A DNA stretch of 64,000 nucleotides. Source: Apoda limacodes (lineage: Eukaryota > Arthropoda > Insecta > Lepidoptera > Limacodidae). The notes beneath the pieces are model-generated. The model was not told the origin of the DNA. It did no database searches and saw only the letters and a list, made by a program, of their open reading frames with translations. The stretch's first letter is position 1, and each line of letters begins with the position of its first letter. Made by a program: the position numbers and the translations under genes. Positions 1 through 10,799 of the stretch are shown here, piece by piece. Location: NCBI GenBank assembly GCA_946406115.1, contig OX291540.1, forward strand, positions 9,048,563 to 9,112,562. Direction: 5' to 3'.

Positions 1-70
1 TCATAAAACGTAACAGATTCAATATGTAATTGAATTGGTTTTAAAAATAATTTTAAGTATTTATGATACT

Positions 71-507
71 TTTTAGGGTTCCGTACCTTGAAAGGAAAAA
101 ACGGTACACGGTTCTATAGAATCACTTTGTTGCCCGTCCGTCCGTCTGTCTGTCCGTCTGTCAAGTGTTCTTCGTTAAAAGTTATATCAAATACTGAAGT
201 CTACTGTCCCTTGGAGCTGTGAAAAAATCAAACTTCTAAGCCAACGCAATGAAAAGATACAGCCGTTTATGCCGCAAATTTTCAAAACTCGCAAGGGAAT
301 CAAAACCTACAGGGTACTTCCCGTGAACTCAGAATCTTGAAATTTGGTACGAAGCAACGTCTTATAGCACAGATAAAGGAAAAATTAAGAAAACCGTTAA
401 TTTTTAGTAACATCATATAATAAAAATATTTTTAATAATATACAACAACATATAAGTTTGCACGGTACCCTCGGTGCGCGAGCCAGACTCGCACTTGGCC
501 GGTTTTT
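71..507 (+). repeat. AGGGTTCCGTA-family interspersed repeat, long copy
   Basis: Begins with a T-run followed by AGGGTTCCGTACC, carries a CCGTCCGTCTGTCTG stretch, and ends with a CGCGAGCCAGACTCGCACTTGGCCGG tail (split here only by its length) running into a T-run. This start and end structure recurs throughout the window and resembles a repeat common in Lepidoptera. No coding potential. The internal sequence is closely matched in reverse near 63.3-63.5 kb, so the two belong to one subfamily. The class of element is uncertain; the weakly inverted AGGGTTCCGT / GCACGGTACCCT ends suggest a non-autonomous DNA element. Confidence 0.75.
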
Positions 508-512
508 CCCTA

Positions 513-1376
513 TGCTAGTCCTTAGCTCTAAAGGTTGAAAAGTCTGCGACCAACCCTGTAACTTTTGAACCGCATAATCTTAAATAAAGAAATATCTGTA
601 TAAATTTAAATTTGTATAGTGGGTTACAATGAGAAGATCAGCTTCGTCTTTTTTCAAAGGGGAATGATAGATTCGCATTTTAAATCACTCACATGAAATA
701 ATTAATAATTATGTGTGAGCAACTCAATTTTTAATCGTACTAAAGCGAGGAAAATGCTAAGACAAAGTTTCAAATATAATTAATAAGCAAGTAATGAATT
801 AAAGCATTTAAGCTAATAAAACATAAAAAATGAAACAATAAGTGTACTAAAACTTTAACTTGAATTACCGCAGTTCGTACTAAAACACAGTTTTAAAGTT
901 TTAAAAAGTTTTCAAGCTAGCGCACAAAATATACTTTATCGTGCGGGTTTTGAACGATAAAGTCTTTTCGAGCCAGTGAGATGAAAAATGTTTAATACAG
1001 TTGTTTTATTTGTTCAACGTTGAAGAAGACTACGAAAGCCATTTTGTCCCTCATGTGCACAAACTAAATCCTGAGTTTGCGGATAGACTGGGAACAATGT
1101 GTTCACAATAAAGTATCGCGCTAAAGCTTCCGTTTGAGACCACTTTTAAATCAAAGGAATTTAGTAGACATTATGCTTTAATTTTTAAAGAAAAGAAATG
1201 CTATTGCAACACAATAGTGTCATATAAAATATTTATGCTTACAACTATATGTATATTTAGTAGCACAGTTATTCCCTCCCTTATGCGTCCCTCTTCAATT
1301 ATTATGCGTAATTAATAATCTCTATTATTATGCGTCCCTCTTCAATAATTTTTTTTTCATTACACATACTCGTAGG
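513..1376. other. AT-rich non-coding stretch
   Basis: No recognisable gene. The only structure I see is a 19-bp motif, TTATGCGTCCCTCTTCAAT, present twice in direct orientation at 1281 and 1328. Confidence 0.5.
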
Positions 1377-2648
1377 CAAAGCGGGTGCTAAGACCTTAAT
1401 TTCTCCCACGGACTATTTCTTTGTAAATTTTACTTTAAGCTCATTCATTGTCGCATTTATAATATAATATACTAAGAATATTTTTAACTCCATGTAAGTA
1501 TATGAACACATACGATTTTGCAAGAATATAATCATAATGGCGATATTACTATTAGTCCCATAGTATTGAATATCGGAGTACTCTAAATATCTGAATTATT
1601 TCACACAATTGAAGATATTTGCCGCTTCAAATGGTGCGCCTTTTATGCTACATAAAAAAAATTACATGTGTATAACAACTCTGTTTTTAGTAGCTTTCTA
1701 ACTTATTTATATCTCTAAGTGTTTCGACACAGATTGTATACTTGTTAGTTTAAAAATACTGTGTATTGTATTATTACTTTAAATAGTTGAGTTTTGAATA
1801 GAATAGAAATATTGTTTAGATTCTATTGACGATTCAAAATGAGAAAATCTACTTGAATAGATATCATTTGATTGTGATTTAAACTAATTCGAGTTTTTAG
1901 ACCAAGTTTAAAAACAAATAATATTGCCGTAAAGGATGTATTTGAAACGATTCGTTTTTTAGCTTTAACTATACTCGTATTTATAACTATCTTTGCCCCC
2001 ATAGGTTCGTACAAATTGTTTTGTTACATTCATGTGCAAAAACCAACAAAGACTTTAGCAAACTAAACTTGATAAACATGTGCCATAGCTATTAGATACT
2101 TTTATCTAAGTTGTGGTAAGTTACTTATATGAATACAACTCACCAAATAGTACATTGTTTACAGCGTAGTAAGAAGAAAATTACTAACGAATTAAGCGTG
2201 GTAAGGAGAAAATTACTAACGAGAGGCTACGAGTATTTATAGACTTAAGGCCGATGGCTTTAATGACTCGAATTAGTATTTTTCGTATTGCCCGTGTTAC
2301 ACACAATGATTTTCATCGCATTTGCGAGTAATTAATTATAATTATAAGGTGAATAAATGAATAAACTCACCAAAATATAACTGAAATGGAGGGAATAGAC
2401 CGCTCAATGGCAATAGATATTTAGAGAATTAATGCATAAAAAAAATTTGGCTGCAGTGAAAACTTGTAATTGCTCTCTTGTAGTGTGCGCGTAGTACATA
2501 TTTTGAACATACAGCTCTCATACATATATGATAGAATAGGGGCGTCATTGCCGCCCGTGACCTCTATGAATTCGGGATATGCTTTGTGAAAAGTAAACTT
2601 TACAAAAAAAAAAGCCCGTGGGAGTAATTAAGATCTTAGCACCCGCTT
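1377..2648. repeat. Pair of inverted arms 1.2 kb apart
   Basis: The arm at 1377-1435 (core GCGGGTGCTAAGACCTTAAT) matches the reverse complement of 2591-2648 (core ATTAAGATCTTAGCACCCGC), including a shared AGTAAA-TTTACAAA flank. The arms could be terminal repeats of a roughly 1.27-kb non-autonomous element or two opposed copies of a short repeat. The interior has no meaningful open frame; it holds a two-copy 32-bp direct repeat near 2164-2228. Confidence 0.45.
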
Positions 2649-2748
2649 AACCTGCACATAATAATACTGCTTACCAGTAAGTGTAATGTACTTGTTTGCT
2701 AGGCATTAAGTCGATTTTGGTGCATAAGATTTAATAATGTGTGTTGCA

Positions 2749-2796
2749 GCGAAACCCTTAGTGCGCGAGACCGAATCGCACTTGACCTGTTTTTTT
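2749..2796 (+). repeat. AGGGTTCCGTA-family 3' end fragment
   Basis: GAAACCCTTAGTGCGCGAG, then CGCACTTGACCTG and a T-run, is the 3' tail of the family. The 5' part is missing or unrecognisable. Confidence 0.55.
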
Positions 2797-3297
2797 ATTA
2801 TTCATATATTCAAATTCTTACACCAAAAACATAACCAGTCACCATTTAATATTCAGAAGTCCTCCTAATTGGAATCCCCAGGCACTTATCTAGTTAAATA
2901 CATAACATATAACTCGTATCAGTAAATTTGTCAACCGACCAAGTTTTGTCAACAGTTTATCGTATAAGTTTTAGCGACACCAAGTTTTGTTAGTTTACTT
3001 TATCAATGAGAATTCTCACTCTGCTCCCAAGAGGATAAATTTATATACATATTACTCTCAGTGTTAATAACTTTACCCGGTGTTATAGACAAAATCTTAT
3101 AGTATAGATATTGAACTATACTAAATATAATATAATAGAATTAAATACGCTAAATATAATATTTTATACCAGTACTAAGTAAAATTTGAAGTTAACTTAA
3201 ACTTTTATATCTATATGTTGGTATTGTTTTACATTTTTATTTTATTACAAAATGTTTGACAGCACCCTGTTTTGTTTTCAACTGATTGTTTGTAAGA

Positions 3298-3735
3298 TAC
3301 ACAATGTGAGCTTAGTGATAATACCTAAAAAAAATGCGTAAGTGTTAGTAACCGTCTTTGTGTGGGTTGAGAATAGTGGTGTCTACGTACACAACCGACA
3401 TTGTACATTATCGATATATTATTTATGACTCTTTTGGCTGGCGATGTGATGTGACGGTGGAAACATTGAAAATTTTTAACTTTACCTTAGCCAAGTAAAC
3501 AAAAAACATAATTATATTTAATTAATGCTTTACGATTTAAAGAAGAATTCTAACAGACCAGGAATATTATTAATAGTGGATAGTGTTTGAATGACTGAAT
3601 TATATAGTTGTATTCAAGTTGGTGAGCACTTGTCTTGAATGTGATGATCTGAAAAATCCAAATCTGACGCTGGACCAGAAGAAACCGACCAAGTGCGTGT
3701 GGTACACTCATTCAGTTGGGGTTCTGTAGAATTAG
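3298..3735. repeat. Duplicated segment, copy 1
   Basis: Shares a colinear series of blocks with 7008-7430: ACACAATGT, TGCGTAAGTGTTAGTAA, ACATTATCGATATAT, TTAATGCTTTACGATTT, TAATAGTGGAT and GCTGGAC followed by CCAAGTGC. Both copies run into the start of a reverse-oriented AGGGTTCCGTA-type repeat. No open frame is conserved between them, so this looks like an old non-coding repeat and not a gene duplication. Confidence 0.6.
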
Positions 3736-4425
3736 AATTATTGCTAATATCTGAAAGACTTATAAAATTATTAAATTTATTTGGTTCGAGCCAATTTTGT
3801 TTGAAAGTGTTTATAAAGACCTATGTTATAAGGGCCACGCCTTACGCACGAAACGCTAGGTAACGAACGCAGCCTTTTTGTTTCTGGCAGTAATAACCTA
3901 TTGTAAGAACATAAAAGTTCGTGCCTATTTTACTCAAAATTAAATATGATTTACGCTTATAGTTATTACTTCTGTGTAAGCGATAAATACACTTGTTGTT
4001 AAGGTGCAAGTGCTCATAATTGTCAAGGAAGGATCATACTTTCTAAGGGTCGTACAATTTTGTTTATATTTTAATTATTAAGTGTAGTTGTCCCTATTTT
4101 CATGACCCCTCAGATTACTTAAATCATCGTTATTTAGGGTCCCTTAGGTCCCCTAAGAGAAAAGACAGACGTAGTCCATTTAGGTATGACAATAGCACAA
4201 ATTGAGGTAAGTTAAGTCGCCTTGTTATTTTTATTTTAGGTTTAACTGTACCCTGTCATCATTGACGAAACATGTGATTTTTTCAGATTTTTATAACACG
4301 CCGTTTAAATGTTAGAAGGGGAGGGGACATAATTTTTTTCAACTTTGAGAGTAACTCGCAAAATATACATCTTATGGAAAAAGTTTTTAATAAACCTGAA
4401 TTGCATTTTTGCAGCCCTATCAATA
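3683..4425 (-). repeat. Degenerate AGGGTTCCGTA-type copy, interrupted
   Basis: Starts with ACCGACCAAGTGCGTG and GGTTCTGTAGAATTAGAATTATTGC, and resumes around 4250-4425 with TTTAAATGTTAGAAG, TAACTCGCAAA and AATTGCATTTTTG-AGCCCTATC. The same blocks occur in order at 8338-8600. The intervening 3830-4240 is not present in the other copy and may be an insertion. Confidence 0.5.
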
Positions 4426-4504
4426 GATTTTATAATTCATAATCAGAGATGAAAAATATTTATCCCTATGTGTATAGAAATTTATTCCCCGAGAAAAAAT
4501 TCTC

Positions 4505-4580
4505 CAATGTTAGGGTTCCGTAGTTAACACGGAACCCATATAGTTTCGCCATGTCCGTTCGTCCGTCTGTCCGTCAAACA
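4505..4580 (+). repeat. AGGGTTCCGTA-family 5' fragment
   Basis: TTAGGGTTCCGTAGTTAACA, then CGGAACCC and a CCGTTCGTCCGTCTGTCCGTC run, match the family's 5' region. The 3' part is not recognised. Confidence 0.6.
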
Positions 4581-5476
4581 AGCTTAAAGTGCACAAATTG
4601 AACAGCATTAGTATTAAGATACCCCTTATTTAAGGTGATATTAGGCCAGAAAACTAATTTCTAAAATACTAACGATGTGCAAGTAAATGTACTAAAAATC
4701 ATAACATATTGTCTTATACTCAGTTTAAGGTTCATTTAAAAAACAACCAAAAAAATATTTAAGCTTGGAGAGAGAAATCGCTACAAACTTTTTCGTTAAG
4801 TAACTAGGTTTAATACAGGTATTAAATAAGGTAGTTATTGTTAAATATACAGTACAAATAACGAAACACTAAAACTTCTCAAATGATAATAAAAAACACT
4901 ATAAAACAGAGCGAGAACTTAATTTGTTTAACTGCAATTTATGGTCGCGCAATAGCGTAGCACCGACAGTTTAGTGGGTTTGGTTCCAAGTTTGTCGAGA
5001 ACGGTATGAACAGTGTAAGTAATAAGATAAGGTTCGTAGTAAACGTAGAAATCGGAATGTGTTTAAAAAATATGATGGAAATTAATGTTTAATGGATTAA
5101 CACTTAGAAAGATCTTGACTAGAAAAGATAAAGCTCTCGGAAATTTCGGGTCAGTGCACGGATTCCGAAGTAAACAATATCAAAAGTATTCCAAGTTTTG
5201 CGATGGAATTGGATAGGTTTAATATATATAAGGGTGTTTATGGCAGTGCAAAGACTTTCAAAAAAGGCGAATTAGCTGCAAACTCTCATGTGAATGCGAA
5301 CGTTGCTTTTAGTAGGCGAATGTTTGCCGGTCAGAATCATACAGTATTCAATATTCTTCACACCATAAAAACACCCTGGAGAAGAGAGAGAGAAATTCAA
5401 TTCCATCATATTCTTTAAACATATTCCAATTTCTAGCCCCAAAATTCACGCGAAGTTTATGCGTAATCTTGTATAC
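4581..5476. other. Non-coding stretch beside a fold-back
   Basis: No gene recognised. The frame at 5203-5418 has no known motif. A segment near 5016-5057 (GTAAGTAATAAGATAAGG, then GTAGTAAACGTAGAAAT) is a diverged direct match to 5873-5910, so related sequence flanks the fold-back on both sides. Confidence 0.45.
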
Positions 5477-5700
5477 GTTGACAAAATATCTCTAGCAGCT
5501 ATATAGGCTCATCGAATACGACAAACACAAATCCCTGTCCACACTAGCATGCTAAGTGTCTATCGCCTATAGATGGTCGCCAGGCAACTATTTTAACGTA
5601 CCTAATTTAATATTTAATTTAAGTATGCCAGTGTGGACAGTGGTTTGTGTTTGCTGTATTCAAAGAGCCTATATATAGCAACTAGCGTTACTTTGTCAAC
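5477..5700. repeat. Long fold-back (MITE-like hairpin)
   Basis: Left arm 5477-5555 pairs with right arm 5619-5700 around a loop of about 63 bases. Matching blocks include GTTGACAAA, GCTATATA-GGCTC, AACACAAA and CTGTCCACACT. Arm identity is roughly 80 percent by eye. It has no coding content. Such palindromes are typical of fold-back or MITE DNA elements; if transcribed the RNA would form a long hairpin. Confidence 0.65.
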
Positions 5701-7007
5701 ACAGAACAATTCGAAAGCCGTAACAGGAGTGAGTTTTTTACACAGAACTTTTTTTCTAGTTACTATTGCTCTCAACAATACGATTACACTATCGTAACAT
5801 TTAACGAGTATTATCAGTCGTGTGCGGGGGGACCTTATGCAAAGTTTCTCTGTGTAGAGTGATATGAAGAATGTAAGTAATAAGGTTAGCAGTAAACGTG
5901 GAAATGAGGACGACACGTTTAAATTAAAGCAGAGGTAATGAACACCTTCAATTTGGCAATGAGTGAGTATTTGAAGAATAGGTATATTTATACCTACTTA
6001 TACATGAATATGTTTGTGTGTAGTGTTTAAACATTACATATAGCGTCGTTTGATATTGTATTCTATAAATATGTTTTACAGTAAAATTATATCAATTTAA
6101 ATTAAAATTGATGGAAAACAGTTTGAATTTTCTTTAGCAAGCAACCCAAAAGATTTATTTTCAAAAATTGCTCAAACTGTCAATTAACTTTCAAATAATT
6201 AACCTTTTGTAAGTTAATGTTACAGACACTAACCTACGAATATTTTCAGACTTTTTGATCGTCACTAATAAACTCAATAATATTATTACGCTATCGTTAC
6301 ATCAACACGCGAATCGAATTAGAGAGCCATATCAATGTAACCTGCGACGAAGTCAGCGGGTGACTGCCCTAAAAATTGACTTGACGACAAAACTTCAGAA
6401 CCTTGTAGATAATTAACATGACACAGCTTTGTTTGAAACCGTAACGTTACCAGCACCGTGAATAAGCAGCCCCGCGCAATATGTCCATTATAATAAATTA
6501 TTCACTATAATGTAAGACACACCCTAAATATTTCTGACTAAAATTATATAGCTAGTCAGAAATAGTGTGACGAGTGCTCAATAGCACCAACCATAGGATA
6601 GAATATTATCTTTAAAAAAATGTTTCGTTTTTCTCCAGTTAAAAAAAATTACCTTACCATCGGGTATCTTTGAATGGGGAATCGAACATCTTTGTGAGGT
6701 TTCTATTAGTAATTTTTTAAATTTTGTATTCATTTTGAAATAACTGTATGCAATTCAAAAACTAAAACTGACATAACTATACAAAAATCACCAAATGCCG
6801 ATTTCGGGATTTAGCCAACCGCAATTAAGGTTTTTCGCCATCCTAATAAACAATTGTAGAAAGTAACGGCTAAGGGCTAAGAAACCCTACAGCAAGTTTG
6901 TGCCGACATGTCCTTGGCCCCCTCTAATTTTTTTTTTTTAGTGCCAAATACAGGAAACAAAAACAAATATTCGAGACTAACACAACCATAGATATAGGAT
7001 GTAAAAG
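5701..7007. other. Non-coding AT-rich stretch
   Basis: No gene, RNA gene or clear repeat recognised. The frame at 5614-5916 on the minus strand mostly reads through the right arm of the fold-back and has no domain I know. Confidence 0.45.
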
Positions 7008-7430
7008 ACACACAATGTTAGTTAAGGAATGATACCAAAAAGAAATTGCGTAAGTGTTAGTAACTGTCTTCGTGGGGGTTAAGAAAAGTGTTGTCTGCGT
7101 ACATTATCGACATTGTGCATTATCGATATATTTATGCCTGTTATGGTTAGCGAAGTTATTTGACGGTGAAAAGATTTCTGCAAACATTAAAAATGTTGAG
7201 GAAATGTTCCCAAGTAAACAAAATACATGAGCAGTTATATTAAATTAATGCTTTACGATTTGATGGGAATCCAAGAATTGCTAATAGTGGATTGTATTGG
7301 AATTCCAAAGTTGGATTCATTTTGGTAAGCACCTGTCTTGTGTGTAATGCTTCAGATCGAACGCTGGACTAGGCAAAAATAGGCCAAGTGCATGTCGTAT
7401 TAATTTAGGATTTTGTAGAATGACAATGTA
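7008..7430. repeat. Duplicated segment, copy 2
   Basis: Colinear partner of 3298-3735, with small indels throughout. It ends at GGCCAAGTGCATGTCGT, the start of a reverse AGGGTTCCGTA-type repeat, as copy 1 does. Confidence 0.6.
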
Positions 7431-7582
7431 GGTAGGTATTTTGAGGATATACTTATCTATAAAATAAATAAAAGTCTCAAGTAAGTTTAAAAAAATATAT
7501 AATTATTTTTAAAAGAAAAAAAAACTTTTAACGTTTCGGAATTATGGTGGCGTTTTATGTTACTTATTTAGCTATCATTTTA

Positions 7583-8004
7583 AACAAGTGCGAGTCGGAC
7601 TCGCGCACGAAGGTTTCCGTACCATTATCCATAAAAACGCCAAAAAATAACGTTTTTGTATAGGAATTAAATATTATTAAATATTTAAATATTTGTTTTA
7701 TAATTATTTATTTTTAAAGTGACAATATAACTAAATATTCTGTGAATAATTTAAGCGTACCGTAATCAATATCGAGCAAAAACGAACAAAATTGTTTGTT
7801 GTATGGGAGCACCTTAAATATTTATTTAATTCTGTTTTTTAGTATTTGTTGTTGTAGCGGCAATAGAAAAACATCTTCTGTGTAAAGTTCAACTGTGTAA
7901 CTATCACGGTTCATGAGATACAGCCTGGTGACAGACAGACGGACGGACGGATAGCGGAGTCTTAGTAATAGGGTTCCGCTAATTACCCTTTGTGTACCAT
8001 AAAA
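7583..8004 (-). repeat. AGGGTTCCGTA-family copy, near full length
   Basis: Begins AACAAGTGCGAGTCGGACTC with the perfect palindrome GCGAGTCGGACTCGC at 7590-7604, contains GGTTCATGAGATACAGCCTG and an ACAGACAGACGGACGGACGG run, and ends at AATAGGGTTCCGC. The short frame inside it is accidental. Among the best preserved copies in the window. Confidence 0.75.
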
Positions 8005-8337
8005 AGCAACACAATCCATCAAGCTATTTTAGAGACACTCCGCACAAACTGACAAATGGTTTCTTTCGTCTTTTGAAACCCCTTTTATGTTTTCCTAATA
8101 TTTCTTCAATGTAGATTTTTTTAATTCTACTGTATTTTAATGAAGATTACATTAGGCAGAGTCCAAAATTTTGATTAATGATTAGCCTATGAAACGATAT
8201 TATTATTATTTATTACTTTACGGAAATAACAGGCAATCCGCATAACGCAGGTAGCGATACCCATATCAAAATAGTTATTTTTAGTTGTGGCGTAACATAT
8301 TTGTCAGAAATCAAAAACATCGTATAAGTAAAAGAAT

Positions 8338-8806
8338 AAAAACCTGCCAAGTGCGTGGTGTACATGTACACGCATTAGTTACGGTTCCGTGGAATCGGAA
8401 TTATTGCAAATATCTTAACAACTTATGAACCGATTTGGTTTCAGCCAATTTCAATTGAAATTAAAAATATCTATTATCGGGCTTTCTTTTTGGATTTAAA
8501 TAATACGCGGCTTAAATGTTAGAAGAGCGGAAACGAAATTTTTTTAGCTTGTAACTCGCAAATTATATTAACAAACCTCAATTGCATTTTTGAAGCCCTA
8601 TCTAACGGTACCCCAGAAGGTGGGGTGCGTGAAAAAGCTACCCCTAATGATTTTTTTTATCCATTTTCATGCTAAAATACCTTCTTGTAAAATTTTATTA
8701 GAATCGATGCAAATGCGGCGGAATTATAAGGCTATAACATACGGGCGTACATGACAATTTACGAGGGTCCGTTTTTGCCATTTGGCTACAAAACCCTATA
8801 AAAGAA
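8338..8806 (-). repeat. AGGGTTCCGTA-family copy
   Basis: Starts AACCTGCCAAGTGCGTG, passes CGGTTCCGTGGAATCGGAAT, and ends TTTTTGCCATTTGGCTAC followed by AAAACCCT, the reverse of the AGGGTTCCGTAGCC start seen at 13187. Its middle matches 3683-4425. Confidence 0.65.
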
Positions 8807-9289
8807 GACTATCAACCACTTACGCTCAAGTAATATTTGTAAGAAACATTATTAAAATTAAATTATTTTGGATTTTGATAAATAATTACGGGAAAAAGTA
8901 TCTTTTACTTATGAAGTCATCGTTTTTTCAACAAACATTTTCCAATTTTACTTAAAATAACATTAATTATACCCATTTTATATGAAATAGTACCACGTTT
9001 TACAAAGTAAAGCAATATAATTACGTAAAAACAATTTTCTGAGCCAATTTTAAAAAGAATTTCGACAAAATATGGTTTGAAAAAAAAACATGGAACCTAA
9101 GTATTTATTGTGAAACGTATGATTGTCCGGGTTATTTCTTCCTGTGACGTAACAATTAGCTAAACAACAAAACACCACGGCTGAGCACTACACTTTTTAT
9201 TCCTTTGTTATCAAGATTCTTGTGATTATTATGGAAACACGTAATGTCACAACACAAGCGGGTTGCTATGGGTTTCCACTCGAAAATAA
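8807..9289. other. AT-rich non-coding stretch
   Basis: Nothing recognised. It ends where GC content rises sharply at the 3' end of the LINE that follows. Confidence 0.5.
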
Positions 9290-9297
9290 TGGACATA

Positions 9298-9530
9298 TTA
9301 GATATATGTCCCATCATCCCCGCGGGGGGAGCCTCGGCTTGAGTTGTCGTTCTCGGGGCCGTCCCTTCGACCGGCGTGAGTCTCGAACCCGAAGGTGAAT
9401 CCCCGCCAGGAGGGGAGTTCCCCGTTACGAGGGTGCGGTTGCGATTGAGTGGGGGCGAGAAGCGCCCCGGCACTCTTTGATACCTCTTGTATCCGTTCGG
9501 GCGCCGACGAACCCGTGGACGTCGGCGTCA
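9298..9530 (-). pseudogene. C-terminal tail of LINE ORF2
   Basis: Frame rich in Pro, Ser and charged residues that follows the RT fragment across a frame change and ends at a stop near 9298. I recognise no domain. Its position directly after the RT and its shared base composition make it the ORF2 tail or 3' UTR. Overlapping frames on both strands here are shadows of the GC-rich sequence. Confidence 0.45.
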
Positions 9531-10091
9531 TGTTGGGAGGGAGGCCCTATTGGGGGAGATCGTTGAGACTAATCTCGCTATCCAGATAGCGAGATCGTCA
9601 TCTGGGGCCGTTAGTACGTGCCGAGGCTGCCTAACTATAGTTTTACGACCGTGCCGAGGTCGATCGGGGGAATGGTACGTTGTGGATTGCACAATTAATC
9701 GATTAGGGTGATTTTGTGTACGCTCGAAAAAGTGAAGAATCGTGGGGAGTTCGAAATCTCTGTGTAGGTCCGCATTGCGGACGTACCAGGAGGCTCCGGA
9801 GGCCGCTCTGAGAAAGCGGTTTTGGAGGGTCTGAAGTTTATGGAGATAGCCTAGGGCGGTGATAGCTGGTTGGAGTCTCTCAGTGATTCGACTCACTTGC
9901 CTATCAGTGGTATAGAGAGCGGTATCGTCCGCAAAGAGGGCTAGATTGGTACCTATCGTTTTTAGGATATCGTTTGTGTACAGAAGGTACAAGATGGGGG
10001 CGAGCACGGACCCTTGCAGGACTCCTGCTTCTATGGGACGGGGGGAAGAGAGAGTGCCTTCAACTTTGTAGCGAAAGCTACGATTCGTCAA
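9528..10091 (-). pseudogene. LINE reverse transcriptase, catalytic and C-terminal fragment
   Basis: Reads into the RT domain at the segment before GVLQGSVLAPILYLLYTNDI (the B-box region, usually GVPQGS), then NLALFADDTALY, which contains the FADD catalytic pair intact. Shortly after, at TALG, the frame jumps to KLQTLQNRFLRAASGASWY, a C-terminal jockey-type motif, so the thumb and the segment holding the usual KW and KT motifs are deleted. At 187 residues it is a small part of a normal ORF2 of roughly 800 or more. The first Met shown by the frame is internal and is not a real start. Confidence 0.8.
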
Positions 10092-10720
10092 ATAGTCTCG
10101 TATGATGAGCAGATGATGAGAAGGCTTTCGCTACATCGAAGAAGACAGCGCCCGTGTGACGGGGCTTACCTAATACTGGTTGAAAGCCAGTGAGAATATG
10201 TTCCGTGATGCGGAGGACTTGATGGGCGCGTGAGTGTTTGGCACTTAAGCCGAACTGCTCGTCTATTAAAATGCCTCTGGAGACTATAGCGTTCCGTAGG
10301 CGAGCGAGGAGGAGGCGTTCGTAGAGTTAACCAAGGGCCTTTAGTAAACTTATGGGGCGGTAGGAGGACGGCTCAGTACGAGCTTTGCCTGGCTTGTGGA
10401 TGCCTATAACAATTGCATCTTTCCATTGAGAAGGAGAGGTGCAATTTTCGATAGCAGCGTTAAAAATCGCTACTAGAAGGTAGAGAAGGGGAAGAGTGAG
10501 GCGCTTTAGGATATCGTTAGAGATACCGTCCGCACCGGGGGCTTTACGGGGGCGTAGGTCTTTGACGACCTGTTTGACCTCGTCGTCGACAGTGACTGGG
10601 GGCAGGGGGTCTTGTGGAGGCACAGAAGTTCTGCGCTCCACTTCGCCGTCTACCTCGCGCACGTGGTCGGGATCGAACGGCTGTGTGCTTGGCACATTGG
10701 GGTTTGAGGCTAGACGCTAG
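10092..10720 (-). pseudogene. LINE reverse transcriptase, N-terminal and palm fragment
   Basis: The frame at 10327-10695 contains LRPRKAPGADGISNDILKRL (RT finger motif), PSQWKDAIVIGIHKPGKA and SSYRPISLLKALG. A stop follows, then reading continues through EQFGLSAKHS and VFFDVAKAF, where the first catalytic Asp of the palm lies, before an abrupt deletion near 10105 to 10130. It connects upstream to the endonuclease through a frameshift near 10710. Confidence 0.8.
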
Positions 10721-10799
10721 GCAATCCGCTTTTTTGTCGTCATTGAACGCGGGAACATTATTGGGATGAGTTAACGGAGGGAGAGAGTTGGCGGTGTCT

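Noticed and set aside
5614..5916. 100-codon frame on the minus strand
   Set aside because: It lies largely in the right arm of the fold-back and has no domain or codon pattern of a gene.
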